64,000 bases of DNA from Acidovorax sp. (lineage in GTDB: Bacteria > Pseudomonadota > Gammaproteobacteria > Burkholderiales > Burkholderiaceae_C). Below the pieces are notes generated by a model. It was not told the origin of the DNA. It saw only the letters and a list, made by a program, of their open reading frames with translations, and made no database searches. The translations under genes and the position numbers were made by a program. The DNA lies in the NCBI GenBank assembly GCA_031277855.1, contig JAITLO010000019.1:44759-108758 (forward strand). Reading direction: 5' to 3'. Below are positions 17,823 to 27,979 of this stretch, one piece after another; positions within the stretch are counted from its first letter, which is position 1; the number at the start of each line of letters is the position of its first letter.

Positions 17823-18395
17823 TTAGAGCTTGCCCACGCCGGTCAATGCCAGCTTGAACTGAACGCTCACTTCGTCGGCCACCATGGAGGTGTCGGCCCA
17901 GTCGCCGTCGCCAATCTTGAAGGCCAGGCGCTTGAGTGGCAAGGTACCTGCGGCCGTGGTGGTGGCACCCGACTGGGTCAGCACCACGGGCACGGACACC
18001 TTCTGGGCATTGCCCTTGATGGTCAGCGTGCCATCGACCTGGTACTTGCCACCGCCCAGGGCCTTGACGGTGCTGGACTCGAACGTGGCCTTGGGGAATT
18101 TGGCGATGTTGAACCAGTCGGCGCCCAGCAGATTGCTGTCGGTCTCCTTGGAGCCCATGGTGGCGCTGCCGGTGTCCACGGTGAAGAGGATTTTGCTGGT
18201 CTCGGGCTTGGCGGTGTCGAAGTTCACCTGGGCATCGAACTTCTTGAAGTGGCCTTGCAGGGGCACGCCCATTTGCTTGGCGGTGAAGTTCACACTGCTT
18301 TGCGCAGGCACCAGGGTCTGGGCGGCCATGGCGGCGGTGGCGAACAGAGCGGCGCCGGCCAGGGTGGCAGCGCGGAAAGTGGCGGTGAAGGTCAT
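17823..18395 (-). CDS. YceI family periplasmic protein, copy 2
   Basis: A 190-residue paralogue of the preceding protein with its own signal peptide (FRAATLAGAALFATAAMA) and the YceI pattern LVPAQSSVNFTAKQMGVP, LTIKGNAQKVSVPVVLT and a final strand VQFKLALTGVG. The sequences are clearly different, so this is an old duplication or two subfamilies. It lies 40 bases downstream of a cytochrome b561 gene; YceI and b561 are often encoded together, which suggests a shared role in quinone-linked redox. The 170-base gap between the two yceI genes contains a degenerate inverted repeat but no clear promoter. Confidence 0.9.
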   Translation of the reverse strand: MTFTATFRAATLAGAALFATAAMAAQTLVPAQSSVNFTAKQMGVPLQGHFKKFDAQVNFDTAKPETSKILFTVDTGSATMGSKETDSNLLGADWFNIAKFPKATFESSTVKALGGGKYQVDGTLTIKGNAQKVSVPVVLTQSGATTTAAGTLPLKRLAFKIGDGDWADTSMVADEVSVQFKLALTGVGKL

Positions 18396-18435
18396 GGCAA
18401 TCTCCTGATGTTCGAAAAAGAGGAAGACAGTGTGT

Positions 18436-18999
18436 TTAGGCGGCGCGGCCGGGCCACATGCGGCCCAGCAGACCGTCGCGGTCTATCAACTGGTGCTTGA
18501 GTGCGGCTGCAATATGCAGGGCAATCAGCGCGGCCAGGCCGTAGGCAGCAATCGCGTGCCAGGGCTTGAGCGCTTCGGCCAGCTCGGGGCTGGCGGCCAC
18601 CAGGTCGGGCAGTTGCCACAGACCGAACCAGACGATGGGAAAGCCTGCGGCCGAGCTATAGGCCCAGCCCAAGAGCGGCACGGCAAAGAACAGCACATAC
18701 AGCAGGTGGTGAACGCCATGGTGGGCCAGTTGCTGCCAGCGCGGCATGGCCGCCGTCATGGCGGCCGGCAGGGCCGGTGGGCGGTGGGTGAGGCGCCACA
18801 GCAGACGCAGCACGCTCAGCACCAGCAGGGTGACGCCGGCCCATTTGTGCCAGTTATAGAACTTCAGGCGGGCCGGAGAAAACGGCAGGCCGGTCATATA
18901 CCAGCCAAAGGCCAGCAGGCCGAGCAGGCCCAGGGCCAGCACCCAGTGCAGGGCCATGGCCGTCAGGCTGTAGCGGGAAGAAGAGGTGGATGGGGACAT
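18436..18999 (-). CDS. Cytochrome b561 family membrane protein
   Basis: A 187-residue inner-membrane protein with four predicted helices. Heme-ligand histidines are placed as in the family: ALHWVLALGLLG in helix 1, NWHKWAGVTLLVLSVLRLLW in helix 2, HHGVHHLLYVLFFAVPLLGW in helix 3 and IALHIAAALKHQLIDRDG in helix 4. The family transfers electrons between quinones and periplasmic partners. The start MSPSTSSSRYS at 18999 is chosen on homology to the usual short N-terminus; no good ribosome binding site is seen. It heads a leftward group with two yceI genes. Confidence 0.9.
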   Translation of the reverse strand: MSPSTSSSRYSLTAMALHWVLALGLLGLLAFGWYMTGLPFSPARLKFYNWHKWAGVTLLVLSVLRLLWRLTHRPPALPAAMTAAMPRWQQLAHHGVHHLLYVLFFAVPLLGWAYSSAAGFPIVWFGLWQLPDLVAASPELAEALKPWHAIAAYGLAALIALHIAAALKHQLIDRDGLLGRMWPGRAA

Positions 19000-19183
19000 G
19001 TGTTTTGCAAGGGAAAGCGCCTGGCAAGCGGGAAAAAAAACGGCGCAGGCAGCGCTGCCATGTATGCAGTGTAGGAAAGCTGCAGCGCCAAAAAGTTCAG
19101 GCGAATTGACGTGACAGTTCAAAAAGCTTGAATGCCCGCAGAGCCGGTTCAGGCCGCCGGGCTCGGGTAAGCTCACCAGCCCT

Positions 19184-19780
19184 ATGGCCCAGACCCTTGC
19201 TAGCCCCGCACACAGCGAACTCATCATCAAGAAAAGCCGCTTCATAGGTTGCGTGCAGCCCATGGCCGACCGCGCCAGCGCCCAGGCTGCGGTCGATGCG
19301 CTGTGGAAGGAACATCCCACAGCTACCCACATCTGCTGGGCATTGTTGGCGGGTGGCCAGTCCGCAGCCGTGGACGACGGCGAGCCCGGCGGCACGGCCG
19401 GCCGGCCCATGCTGGACGTGCTGCGCCACCAGGAACTGGAAGGCGTGCTGGCCACCGTGGTGCGCTACTACGGTGGTGTGAAACTGGGCGCTGGCGGCCT
19501 GGTGCGGGCCTATACCGACAGCGTGGCCCAGGCCCTGCTGGGGGCAGAAAAAGTGCTGCTGCAGCGCATGGCCACGCTGCAATGCAGCCTGCCCTACGAC
19601 ATGGAGGGCTGGCTGCGCCGCGACATCGCCCAGGCCGGCGCCCAGTTGCTGCAGGTCAAGCATGACAACCTGGTGCATCTGCAGTGGCAGTTGCCGGAAA
19701 GCGAAGCCGCGGCCCAGGTGCAGCGCCTCAACGACCAGGGGCAGGGAAGGTTAGGCTGGCTGGAACACTGGAAAGACTGA
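19184..19780 (+). CDS. YigZ/IMPACT family protein
   Basis: A 198-residue protein of the UPF0029/IMPACT family. The signature is AAVDDGEPGGTAGRPMLDVL, followed by VVRYYGGVKLGAGGLVRAY, and the N-terminus SRFIGCVQPM fits. Bacterial YigZ proteins have an RNA-binding-like C-terminal domain, and their role (possibly translation-related, by analogy to eukaryotic IMPACT) is not firmly known. Divergent from the b561 gene with 184 bases between. An R1 element lies between it and the convergent hemY. Confidence 0.9.
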   Translation: MAQTLASPAHSELIIKKSRFIGCVQPMADRASAQAAVDALWKEHPTATHICWALLAGGQSAAVDDGEPGGTAGRPMLDVLRHQELEGVLATVVRYYGGVKLGAGGLVRAYTDSVAQALLGAEKVLLQRMATLQCSLPYDMEGWLRRDIAQAGAQLLQVKHDNLVHLQWQLPESEAAAQVQRLNDQGQGRLGWLEHWKD

Positions 19781-19835
19781 AGCCGCTTCGCTAGCATTGC
19801 TGCATAAGCTATCAATAAGAGAACGCTGCGCATAA

Positions 19836-19956
19836 AACTGGCGCGCCCCAACTCAGAGACACCGCGCAAGGGCCGCCCCGCAGCGCTGGTGTCGTCCCCC
19901 TGCCCGCGAGCGCAGCGAGCGAAGAGCGGGGGGGAGGCGCGAAGCGACTCAGGGGG
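19836..19956 (-). repeat. R1 structured intergenic element, copy C
   Basis: Begins seven bases after the hemY stop (leftward CCCCCTGAG). Hairpin 2 is extended (CCCCCCCGC... facing ...GCGGGCAGGGGG), and hairpin 3 is closed by GACACC/GGTGTC around GCGGGGCGGCCCTTGC. Orientation matches hemY. Confidence 0.8.
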
Positions 19957-19963
19957 GTGTCGT

Positions 19964-21244
19964 TTATTTCGTGTGCAAGGCTGCCTGCTTCCAGGCGTGT
20001 GCTGCTTCGTCCGGCGCCTCGTGGTGCTCGGCCAAAATAGCCAGGGCCTTCCATGCGCTGTGCAGCAAGGCCTCGTCCTTGAGCTGGGCCGTGCACTGGC
20101 GCAGCAGCTGTTGTGCCTTGCCCCAGAGCTGGCGCTGCAGGCAGGCCATGCCGGCCAGGTATTGCAAGCGCGGCTGGTGGGGGGCGCTGCGCAATGCGTT
20201 TTCGATACGGGCCAGCCAAGGGCCGTCCACATCTTCCAGGCACTCCTGCAGGGCCAGGAACAGCAGCACGCTTTGCGATTGGTTCAGCGCCTGGGGGTTG
20301 CGCAACTGCTCCTCCCAGACCGGCAGCAACCACTCTCGCGCTGTGGCGCTGCTGCCGCCCAGGGCCACCAGCCGGCGCGCGGCGGGAATGGCCAGCTCGG
20401 GCATGTGCTGCTCATGCGTTTCCAACTGGGCCCAGGCGGTTTTCAGCTGGGCCGGGTCATAGGCCTGGTGTAGCTGCTCCAGCAACAGGCTGCGCAGCAG
20501 GCTGCCGGCCGCCTCGGGCGAGAAGGCCTTGTGCTTGGCCAGCAGGCGGGCGGTTTCCAGGGCAGGGCCGGTTTGCTGGGCCAGGCGCGAGGCCTTGAGC
20601 TTGATGCGCAGCGCCACCGTGCGGCGTGCGGCGCCGTGGGGCAGTTGGCCCAGGCGCTCCATGGCGCCGGCGGCATCGCGGTCGTCCAGGGCCCAGCGGG
20701 CCGAACGCATTTGTGCGCCTTCGCGCAGCTCCTGCTGTTGGGCCGAGCCATTGAATGGCGCCAGTTCCAGCGCGGCTTCCAGGTGCTGGTCGCGGGTGCT
20801 GCGGTCTTGCAGGGCATGGGAGCTGTCGGCCGCAGCCATATGGGCGATGGTGCGCAACTGCTCTCTGTAGCTGACGGTGGCCTTGTCGTGGGACAGACCT
20901 TCTTCCAGCTGCAGCGACTGCAGCGCGGCCTTGCGGGCGCGCAGAAAGCGCCCGGCGTGCAAATGGGTCAAAGACTCCAGCAAGGCCTGGTGCATATTGC
21001 GTTCGCGCTGCTGCAATCGCCAGCGCTTGGCCTGCAGAGGCAAGGAGACCAGGGCCGCAAAACCGCGCAAGGCGCCATAGAGAATGACAAAGGCCGACAG
21101 CAGCAGTGCCATCACCATGTTCAGCGACAGGTCCACCCGGTAGGGCGGCCAGAACAGCGTGACCGCGCCCTGGTTGGTACCCGCAAACAGGGCGCCTGCC
21201 ACGGCCAGGCAGAACAGACCAGCAAACCACAATGCAGCGCGCAT
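19964..21244 (-). CDS. hemY: Haem biosynthesis-associated TPR membrane protein HemY
   Basis: A 426-residue inner-membrane protein of the HemY_N family, not protoporphyrinogen oxidase despite the shared symbol. Two N-terminal membrane segments (LWFAGLFCLAVAGALFAG and MVMALLLSAFVILYGALRGF) precede a long TPR-like helical region to the C-terminus. It is the last gene of hemC-hemD-hemX-hemY, an arrangement typical of beta- and gammaproteobacteria. The role in tetrapyrrole synthesis is inferred from this linkage; the biochemical function is not established. AGGAG precedes the ATG. Confidence 0.88.
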   Translation of the reverse strand: MRAALWFAGLFCLAVAGALFAGTNQGAVTLFWPPYRVDLSLNMVMALLLSAFVILYGALRGFAALVSLPLQAKRWRLQQRERNMHQALLESLTHLHAGRFLRARKAALQSLQLEEGLSHDKATVSYREQLRTIAHMAAADSSHALQDRSTRDQHLEAALELAPFNGSAQQQELREGAQMRSARWALDDRDAAGAMERLGQLPHGAARRTVALRIKLKASRLAQQTGPALETARLLAKHKAFSPEAAGSLLRSLLLEQLHQAYDPAQLKTAWAQLETHEQHMPELAIPAARRLVALGGSSATAREWLLPVWEEQLRNPQALNQSQSVLLFLALQECLEDVDGPWLARIENALRSAPHQPRLQYLAGMACLQRQLWGKAQQLLRQCTAQLKDEALLHSAWKALAILAEHHEAPDEAAHAWKQAALHTK

Positions 21245-21257
21245 AGCCCTCTCCTGG

Positions 21258-22349
21258 TCAGCGGCTGGCCGCGGCCGTGGCCAGCGCGCTCAGCGTGTCA
21301 TTAAGAGAGGGCTGCTCGGTCTGGCGCAAATGCGTCTGGATCTGCAGCAGCAGGGATTGGGCGCTTTGCGTGCGGCGCGACTGGCCGTCGAAATACTTGG
21401 CCACGGTGGCACTGGCCGCGCCCAGGTCGGCGCGGGCCGCGTCGTATTGGCGCGACAGCAGGCCCAGCCGGGCATTGAGCAGCTTGAGCTTGAGGTTTTC
21501 ACGCAGGAAAAAAGCCTGGTCAGGCGCCAGCAGCATGGCGTCGGGATGGTCGATGCGGCGTATGCGTACCAGGTCGCGGGCCTCGTCGGCCGATGCATTC
21601 CAGACGCGGGCGCCCCAGTACTGCCACCAGGCCCACTGGGTGGGGGTGACGGCTTCATCCAGCGCGACGGGGCGTGCCACGCCGCTTGCGGCACTGGCAA
21701 CGCCCGAGGGAGGCACCATGGCCACGCTGCTGAGCAGGGGCATGTCGTCGACGATGCGCACCAGCTCGTCCAGGCGGCCCAGCAGGCCGGCGGTGTCCAT
21801 CACATTGGCGCGGCCCAGGCGTTCCAGGTCTTGCTCCATGGCCCGGTGTACCGGGGCCAGCCGGGGTTGGGCCGCGCGCTCTATGCGCTGGGCCGAGGAT
21901 TTGAGGGTCACCGTCAGCGGCTCCAGGCTGCCGGAGAACTGGGCCTGCTGCAAGGCAATGCGCAGTGCCGACTCCACATCCACCAGCAGGGTTTCGTCGC
22001 GGGAGCGGGAGACGCTGTGGATCAAGTCCTCCAGCTGGGTGCGCTGCAGCGTGGCCTCTTGCACCCGGGCCTCGACCACGGACAGGCGACCTGCAGCTTC
22101 GCGCACCAGATCCTGGGACTCGCGCGCCAGCGCACGGGCCTCGGTGGCCTGGGTGCCGGAGTCTGCGGTCTGGCGGGCTAGTTGCTCTTGCATGCCGCCC
22201 ACCTTCTGCCACAGCAGCACGCTGCTGCCCAGACCTGCAAGGGCCAGCACCATGGCTACCCAGGCCAGCGGCGAAGGCCCGGAGGGCGTGCGCGGGCCAG
22301 GCGTGGGGGGCGGTGTGAAAGAGGGTTGTGGTGCGCCGTCGGTGCTCAT
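21258..22349 (-). CDS. hemX: HemX family membrane protein
   Basis: A 363-residue protein with a proline-rich cytoplasmic N-terminus, one membrane segment (PLAWVAMVLALAGLGSSVLLW) and a large helical, probably periplasmic, domain. It is often annotated as uroporphyrinogen-III methyltransferase, but no SAM-binding methyltransferase motifs are visible, so that activity is unlikely. The start MSTDGAPQPS at 22349 overlaps the hemD stop by four bases (ATGA), which fixes the start and implies translational coupling. Function unknown; linked to haem synthesis by context. Confidence 0.88.
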   Translation of the reverse strand: MSTDGAPQPSFTPPPTPGPRTPSGPSPLAWVAMVLALAGLGSSVLLWQKVGGMQEQLARQTADSGTQATEARALARESQDLVREAAGRLSVVEARVQEATLQRTQLEDLIHSVSRSRDETLLVDVESALRIALQQAQFSGSLEPLTVTLKSSAQRIERAAQPRLAPVHRAMEQDLERLGRANVMDTAGLLGRLDELVRIVDDMPLLSSVAMVPPSGVASAASGVARPVALDEAVTPTQWAWWQYWGARVWNASADEARDLVRIRRIDHPDAMLLAPDQAFFLRENLKLKLLNARLGLLSRQYDAARADLGAASATVAKYFDGQSRRTQSAQSLLLQIQTHLRQTEQPSLNDTLSALATAAASR

Positions 22350-23161
22350 GACCACGATTCTATCGAGGCGGACACATCTGCTACATCGGGTCTGCATTCC
22401 CGCACCAGACCAAAGCCTGCTGCCCGGGCTGCGGCGGCAATGCGGGGGTGGGTGGCCAAGGCGCGCTGTGTTTGCCAGTCTTGCGCGGGGCACAGCTGTT
22501 GCAGATGGCCAACGGCCTCGGAGCTGCTGAACAGCCACAGACTGCGGGTGCGGCAATGGCCGGCAATGGCCTCCAGCAGCGCCGGTGTGGCCGCCGGACA
22601 TTGGCGGCGGTAAACCCCCAGCAGCTCGACCTCCGCACCCTGCTGGCGCAGTTGGCGGGCCAGCCATTCACGGCCGGAGCCCTGAGGGTCTTGGCTGCTG
22701 TGTGCGCTGGCACCACGCACGATCAGCACGCGGTCACCGGCCTGTATCTGCGGGCCCACCACGGCCCACAGCGATTCGGAGTCGAACTGGCTGGCATCGT
22801 CTGCCGGGCTGTCGATGGCGGCTTCCGGCAGGCCTTGCTGCACCAGCACCTGGCGCGTGCCAGGCCCTGGCGACCACAGCCGCAGCCGGCCCGCAGACAG
22901 GGCCTGGTGCAGGGCGTGGTCCATGCCGGGTGCGGCCAGCAGGCCACGCACGGCATTCGGGCTGACAAACATCAGCGCGCGGTAATGCTGCAGTTGCCCG
23001 GCGATGCGCTGCAGCGCGGCCTGGGATGCAGGGTCGCTGGCCGGTGCAATCTCCATCAGCGGCAGCACGTTGGCGTCCAGCCCTCGGGCCTGCAGCAGGC
23101 GCTGCCAGTGCAGAGCCTCGGGCAGCGGGCGGGTCAGTACAGCGCTGGGCGATTGGGCCAT
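22346..23161 (-). CDS. hemD: Uroporphyrinogen-III synthase
   Basis: A 271-residue enzyme that cyclises hydroxymethylbilane to uroporphyrinogen III. The family is poorly conserved, but VLTRPLPEALHWQRLLQARG at the N-terminus, ALMFVSPNAVRGLL and FSSSEAVGHL in the second domain fit HemD, and the position directly after hemC confirms it. Its stop codon overlaps the hemX start. The gap from hemC is 21 bases, so hemC and hemD should share one transcript. Confidence 0.92.
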   Translation of the reverse strand: MAQSPSAVLTRPLPEALHWQRLLQARGLDANVLPLMEIAPASDPASQAALQRIAGQLQHYRALMFVSPNAVRGLLAAPGMDHALHQALSAGRLRLWSPGPGTRQVLVQQGLPEAAIDSPADDASQFDSESLWAVVGPQIQAGDRVLIVRGASAHSSQDPQGSGREWLARQLRQQGAEVELLGVYRRQCPAATPALLEAIAGHCRTRSLWLFSSSEAVGHLQQLCPAQDWQTQRALATHPRIAAAARAAGFGLVRECRPDVADVSASIESWS

Positions 23162-23182
23162 GGCGGGGCCATCACTCGGCGG

Positions 23183-24133
23183 TCACTCGGCTACTTCGGC
23201 CTTGGGGGCGCAACGTGCGCCCTGGGCCAGCAGTTGTTCGGCTACGGCAGTGCCCAGGGCTTCGGCCTGCTCCAGCGTGGTCACGGTGGCTTGCTGGCGT
23301 ACGCGTACCAGGGGCAGAACGCCGTCCACATCGCCCCAGGCGGCGTCCAGCGTCAGCATGCCGTCATCCGCCAGCAAGGCATGGGCGGCCAGTGGCACGG
23401 AGCAGCTGCCACCCATGCGGCGGCTGACGGCGCGCTCGGCCGCCACGCGCAACCAGCTGGGCATGTGCACAAGGGGTTGCAGTGCGGCGATCAGGTCGGT
23501 GCGATCGCTGCGCACCTCGATGCCCAGGGCACCCTGGCCGGCGGCGGGCAGCATGTCGGAGGCGGCAAATTCGCTGCGAATGCGTGCGGCCAGGCCCAGG
23601 CGCTTGAGGCCTGCGGCCGCCAGCACGATGGCGTCGTACTGGCCCTCGTCCAGCTTGCGCAGCCGGGTGTCCAGATTGCCGCGGAGGGGCTCGGTCTTCA
23701 GGTCGGGGCGCAGGGCTTGCAGCAGCACCTGGCGGCGCAGGCTGGAGGTGCCCACCACAGCGCCTTGAGGCAGCTCGGCCAGGCTGGCGTAGCGGGGCGA
23801 GACAAAGGCGTCGCGCGGGTCTTCACGCTCCATCACGCAGGCCAGGGTGAAGCCCTCAGGCAACTCCATGGGCACGTCCTTGAGCGAGTGCACGGCAATG
23901 TGGGCACGCCCCTCTTCCAGTGCCACTTCCAGTTCTTTGACAAACAGGCCTTTGCCGCCGACCTTGGACAGCGAGCGGTCCAGGATCTGGTCGCCCTTGG
24001 TGGTCATGCCCAGCAGCTCGACCTGGTGGCCGCGTGCGCGCAGCAAGGCCTGTACGTGTTCGGCTTGCCACAGGGCCAATCGGCTTTCACGGGTGGCGAT
24101 TACAAGCGAAGAGAAAGAAGAAGTCACAGTCAT
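23183..24133 (-). CDS. hemC: Porphobilinogen deaminase (hydroxymethylbilane synthase)
   Basis: A 316-residue enzyme joining four porphobilinogens. The N-terminal motif is [18 protein letters not shown], the catalytic region includes [14 protein letters not shown], and the dipyrromethane cofactor is attached to the cysteine in [15 protein letters not shown]. The start [13 protein letters not shown] at 24133 is chosen on family length, although the frame is open further upstream. First gene of hemCDXY. ppc is divergent with 74 bases between the start codons. Confidence 0.95.
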   Translation of the reverse strand: MTVTSSFSSLVIATRESRLALWQAEHVQALLRARGHQVELLGMTTKGDQILDRSLSKVGGKGLFVKELEVALEEGRAHIAVHSLKDVPMELPEGFTLACVMEREDPRDAFVSPRYASLAELPQGAVVGTSSLRRQVLLQALRPDLKTEPLRGNLDTRLRKLDEGQYDAIVLAAAGLKRLGLAARIRSEFAASDMLPAAGQGALGIEVRSDRTDLIAALQPLVHMPSWLRVAAERAVSRRMGGSCSVPLAAHALLADDGMLTLDAAWGDVDGVLPLVRVRQQATVTTLEQAEALGTAVAEQLLAQGARCAPKAEVAE

Positions 24134-24207
24134 ATCTTGTTGGCCTTCGGGGCAACGGGGAATGCTAGCATGCGCGCCGACCTCAACCGCTTCCTGGAGT
24201 CTTTTGC

Positions 24208-27045
24208 ATGAATGCTGCAACCCGTCGACGTTCCGAGACCCCTGCTGTTCCTGTGCGCCGCACGGACAAGGACCAGCCGCTGATAGATGACATTCGCCTG
24301 CTGGGCCGCTTGCTGGGCGATGTGATTCGTGAGCAGGAAGGCGACGCCGCCTATGAACTGGTGGAGCAGGTGCGCCAGCTGTCCGTGGCGTTTCGCCGCA
24401 ATGAAGACCAGGCCGCCGACAAGCAGCTGAAAAAGCTGCTCAAAGGCCTGTCTGGCGACCAGACGGTGAGCGTGATCCGCGCCTTCACCTATTTCTCGCA
24501 CCTGGCCAATCTGGCCGAAGACCAGCACCACATCCGCCGCCGCGAGGTGCACGAGCGCGCCGGCCACAGCCAGGAAGGCAGCGTGGAAGTGGCCCTGTCG
24601 CGCCTGCGCTGGGAAGGCATAGAAAACGATGCCGTGGTACACACCCTGGCCCAGGCCTATGTGGCGCCGGTGCTCACCGCCCACCCCACCGAGGTGCAAC
24701 GCCAAAGCATTCTGGCGGCCGAGCAAAGCATTGCCCGCCTGTTGGGCGAGCGCGACATGATCCGCGCCCGCGCACAGCTTTATGCCAGCAGCAAGGACGC
24801 GCTCAGCCCGCGTGAGCTGGCCGAGAACGAGGCCCAGCTCAAGGCCCGCGTGGTGCAGCTGTGGCAAACGCGCCTGCTGCGCCACGCCAAGCTGACGGTG
24901 GCCGACGAGATCGAAAACGCGCTGCGCTATTACGAGGCCACTTTTCTGCGCGAGATTCCCCGCATCTACCAAGAGATGGAGCAGCAACTGGGTGGCCAGC
25001 GCATCCACAGCTTTTTGCGCATGGGCCAGTGGATTGGCGGTGACCGTGACGGCAACCCCAATGTCACGGCCCAGACCCTGGCGCTGGCGCTGCAGCGCCA
25101 GTCGGAGGTGGCGCTGCGCCACTACCTGACCGAGGTGCACTTTCTGGGCACCGAGCTGTCCATGGCGGATCGTCTGGCCGAGGTCTCGCCAGAAATGCAG
25201 GCCCTGGCCGATGCATCGCCCGACCAGAACCCCCACCGTGCCGATGAGCCCTACCGCCGCGCCCTGACCGGGGTGTATGCGCGCCTGGCGGCCACGCTGC
25301 GCAAGCTCTCGGGCGGCGAGGCCGCACGCCATGCGGTGGCTCCGCAAAACCCCTATGTCAGCGCACAGGAGTTTTTGCAGGCACTGCGCACGGTGGAAGA
25401 CTCGTTGCAGCGCAACCACGGCGGTGCCCTGGTGGCCCAGCGCCTGGCGCCGCTGATGCGGGCCGTGGAAGTGTTTGGCTTTCACCTGGCCACGGTGGAC
25501 CTGCGCCAGAGCTCGGACCAGCACGAGGCCGTGGTGGCCGAGTTGCTGGCCGCAGCCCAGCTGGAAGCCGATTACAGCGCGCTGGATGAACCCGCCCGCC
25601 AGAAGCTGCTGCTGCGCCTGCTGCAGGACACCCGTCCGCTGCGTGTGGTGGGGGCAGATTATTCGGAGCACAGCCTGGCCGAACTGGCCATTTTCGAGGC
25701 CGCCCGCCAGGCCCGTGCCGACTATGGACCCGAGGCCTTGCGCCACTGCATCATCAGCCACACCGAGACCGTGAGCGATCTGCTGGAAGTGCTGCTCTTG
25801 ATGAAGGAAGTGGGCCTGATGCGCGGCACGCTGGACAGCGGCAATGCCGTGGCCGACATGGTGGTGGTGCCGCTGTTCGAGACCATTGAAGACCTGCGCC
25901 AGGCCGCACCCATCATGCAGGCCTATTACGCACTGCCCGGCATCGCGCCGCTGTGGAAGCGTTCGGGTGGCGAGCAGGACATCATGCTGGGCTATAGCGA
26001 CAGCAACAAGGACGGCGGCATCTTCACCAGCAACTGGGAGCTCTACCAGGCCGAGTTGGCGCTGGTGGACGTGTTCGATCAGCTGGCCGCGCAGCACGGC
26101 ATTCGCCTGCGCATGTTCCATGGTCGCGGCGGCACCGTGGGCCGGGGCGGTGGCCCCAGCTACCAGGCCATCCTGGCCCAGCCTCCGGGCACGGTGCGCG
26201 GCCAGATCCGCCTGACCGAGCAGGGTGAGGTGATTGCCTCCAAATACTCCAACCCCGAGATCGGCCGCCGCAACCTGGAAACCCTGGTGGCGGCCACGCT
26301 GGAGGCCACGCTGCTGCAGCCCACCAAGCCGGCGGGCAAGCCCTTTTTAGTGGCGGCCGAAGCCCTGTCACGCGCCAGCATGGCCAGCTACCGCAAGCTG
26401 GTGTACGAGACCCCGGGCTTTACCGACTACTTCTTCAGCGCCACCCCCATACGCGAGATCGCCGAGCTCAACATCGGCTCGCGCCCGGCCTCGCGCAAGC
26501 CTTCGCAAAAAATCGAAGACCTGCGTGCCATTCCCTGGGGCTTTAGCTGGGGTCAATGCCGTCTCACGCTGCCGGGCTGGTATGGCTTTGGCACGGCGGT
26601 GCATGACTTTGTGAATGCCAAGGGCCAGGACGCGACCAAACAACAGGCCCTGCTGCGGCGCATGTACAAGCAGTGGCCCTTCTTTCGTACCCTGCTGTCG
26701 AACATGGACATGGTGATGGCCAAGAGCGACCTGGCCCTGGCCTCGCGCTACAGCGAGCTGGTGCCCGATGCCAAGCTGCGCCGGCGCATTTTTGCCGCCA
26801 TCCAGGCCGAGTGGCAGCGCACGGTGGAGGCCCTGGAAATGGTCACCGGCGACAAGAACCGGCTGGCACACAACAGCGCGCTGGCACGCTCCATACGCCA
26901 TCGCTTCCCCTACATCGACCCGCTGCACCACCTGCAGGTGGAGCTGGTACGCCGCTGGCGCGATGGCGGCGGGGACGAGCGCGTGAAGCTGGGCATACAC
27001 ATCTCCATCAACGGGATTGCGGCGGCGTTGAGGAATACAGGTTGA
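24208..27045 (+). CDS. ppc: Phosphoenolpyruvate carboxylase
   Basis: A 945-residue anaplerotic enzyme making oxaloacetate from PEP and bicarbonate. The catalytic histidine is in [13 protein letters not shown], and the glycine-rich loops are [19 protein letters not shown] and [16 protein letters not shown]. The C-terminus [11 protein letters not shown] is the standard end. GGAG lies about eight bases before the ATG. Length is slightly above the enterobacterial enzyme. Followed two bases after the stop by an R1 element. Confidence 0.97.
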   Translation: MNAATRRRSETPAVPVRRTDKDQPLIDDIRLLGRLLGDVIREQEGDAAYELVEQVRQLSVAFRRNEDQAADKQLKKLLKGLSGDQTVSVIRAFTYFSHLANLAEDQHHIRRREVHERAGHSQEGSVEVALSRLRWEGIENDAVVHTLAQAYVAPVLTAHPTEVQRQSILAAEQSIARLLGERDMIRARAQLYASSKDALSPRELAENEAQLKARVVQLWQTRLLRHAKLTVADEIENALRYYEATFLREIPRIYQEMEQQLGGQRIHSFLRMGQWIGGDRDGNPNVTAQTLALALQRQSEVALRHYLTEVHFLGTELSMADRLAEVSPEMQALADASPDQNPHRADEPYRRALTGVYARLAATLRKLSGGEAARHAVAPQNPYVSAQEFLQALRTVEDSLQRNHGGALVAQRLAPLMRAVEVFGFHLATVDLRQSSDQHEAVVAELLAAAQLEADYSALDEPARQKLLLRLLQDTRPLRVVGADYSEHSLAELAIFEAARQARADYGPEALRHCIISHTETVSDLLEVLLLMKEVGLMRGTLDSGNAVADMVVVPLFETIEDLRQAAPIMQAYYALPGIAPLWKRSGGEQDIMLGYSDSNKDGGIFTSNWELYQAELALVDVFDQLAAQHGIRLRMFHGRGGTVGRGGGPSYQAILAQPPGTVRGQIRLTEQGEVIASKYSNPEIGRRNLETLVAATLEATLLQPTKPAGKPFLVAAEALSRASMASYRKLVYETPGFTDYFFSATPIREIAELNIGSRPASRKPSQKIEDLRAIPWGFSWGQCRLTLPGWYGFGTAVHDFVNAKGQDATKQQALLRRMYKQWPFFRTLLSNMDMVMAKSDLALASRYSELVPDAKLRRRIFAAIQAEWQRTVEALEMVTGDKNRLAHNSALARSIRHRFPYIDPLHHLQVELVRRWRDGGGDERVKLGIHISINGIAAALRNTG

Positions 27046-27047
27046 CA

Positions 27048-27163
27048 CCCCCTGAGCCGCTTCGCGTCTTCCCCCTCTCTCACGCTGCGCGTGGGAGGGG
27101 GACGGCACCAGCGCTGCGGGGCGGCCCTTGCGCGGTGCCCTGGCGTGGGGCGGCGCCAGTTTC
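27048..27163 (+). repeat. R1 structured intergenic element, copy D
   Basis: Starts CCCCCTGAG two bases after the ppc stop. Hairpin 2 is CCCCCTCTC... facing ...GTGGGAGGGGG, and hairpin 3 is closed by GGCACC/GGTGCC around GCGGGGCGGCCCTTGC. Orientation matches ppc. An R3 repeat follows. Confidence 0.8.
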
Positions 27164-27171
27164 GTGTCTTA

Positions 27172-27211
27172 CTCCCTCGCCCCGTCGGGGAGAGGGTGGG
27201 GGTGAGGGGGA
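27172..27211 (+). repeat. R3 GC-rich palindromic repeat, copy 1
   Basis: CTCCCTCGCCCCGTC followed by GGGGAGAGGGTGGGGG and TGAGGGGG. The same unit recurs at 40257-40296 and in the 47.1-47.3 kb gap, each time near an R1 copy. The remaining bases to 27420 hold no recognised gene. Confidence 0.65.
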
Positions 27212-27420
27212 TCCCCGCAAGGCATAGCGCTTGCACTAGGCATAGCGCATGACGCCGTACCCAGCCTGTTTCCAGGCAGTTTGAGGGCGTAAAGCCAACA
27301 GACTGGCCGGGTCATGCTCCCATGGCGATAGCGCCCCGCGCCATAATGTGGCGCATGCACTTTCCCACTCCGTCCTCCACGGCGTGCGGTTCTGACCGTG
27401 CCGCAGCGCCCGATGTTTTG

Positions 27421-27945
27421 ATGCAGCCCACAAGGCGTTGGCTGTTGCTGGGCGCGGCCGCCGTGCTGGCGGGTTGCGCCAGCAGCGGCAAGCGTGGCGG
27501 CAGCACGGCAGCCATTCCCAAGGGGCGCGGCGGTGGTGCCGCAGCCGTGAATCCGCTGGCGCTGAACAGCGATCTGCGTGAAGCCTTGCTGGCCCGCACC
27601 ATGCTGGTGGTCAACACGCCCTATACCTATGGCGGCAACAATCCTGAAGGCGGTTTTGACTGCAGCGGCCTGATTCAGTGGGCCGTGGCCGGCATTCACA
27701 CAGCCCGACTGCCGCGCACCACGGCGCAATGGGCCCAGGCCAGCACGCCGGTGAACCGCAGTCTGGAGCGCGGCGATTTTGTGTTTTTCAATACGCTGGG
27801 CGGCGCGTATTCACACATGGGCATCTATGTGGGCAACGGCCAGTTTGTCCACGCCCCCTCCAGCGGCGGCACGGTGCAGCGCGTGCGCATGGACAACGTC
27901 TATTTCGCCAAGCGCTTTACCGAGGCGCGCAGCATTTTTATCTAA
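27421..27945 (+). CDS. NlpC/P60 family lipoprotein (probable peptidoglycan endopeptidase)
   Basis: A 174-residue protein. A lipoprotein signal (RRWLLLGAAAVLAGC, lipobox LAGC) gives a membrane-anchored mature form. The NlpC/P60 domain carries the catalytic cysteine in GGFDCSGLIQWAV and the histidine in GGAYSHMGIYVGNGQFVHAPS. Such enzymes cut the peptide stems of peptidoglycan. The frame is open further upstream with several in-frame ATGs from 27322; 27421 is chosen because the signal sequence then lies at the N-terminus. The twin arginines before the hydrophobic core are noted, but Sec export is assumed. Confidence 0.88.
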   Translation: MQPTRRWLLLGAAAVLAGCASSGKRGGSTAAIPKGRGGGAAAVNPLALNSDLREALLARTMLVVNTPYTYGGNNPEGGFDCSGLIQWAVAGIHTARLPRTTAQWAQASTPVNRSLERGDFVFFNTLGGAYSHMGIYVGNGQFVHAPSSGGTVQRVRMDNVYFAKRFTEARSIFI

Positions 27946-27979
27946 TTCCCCAAGGCGTCTTCGGCGCAGCCGTCGCAGT

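Noticed and set aside
21258..22349. HemX as a uroporphyrinogen-III methyltransferase
   Set aside because: No SAM-binding or methyltransferase motifs are visible; the name in databases comes from operon context.
24130..26121. A 663-codon open frame on the - strand
   Set aside because: Antisense to ppc, which has all catalytic motifs.
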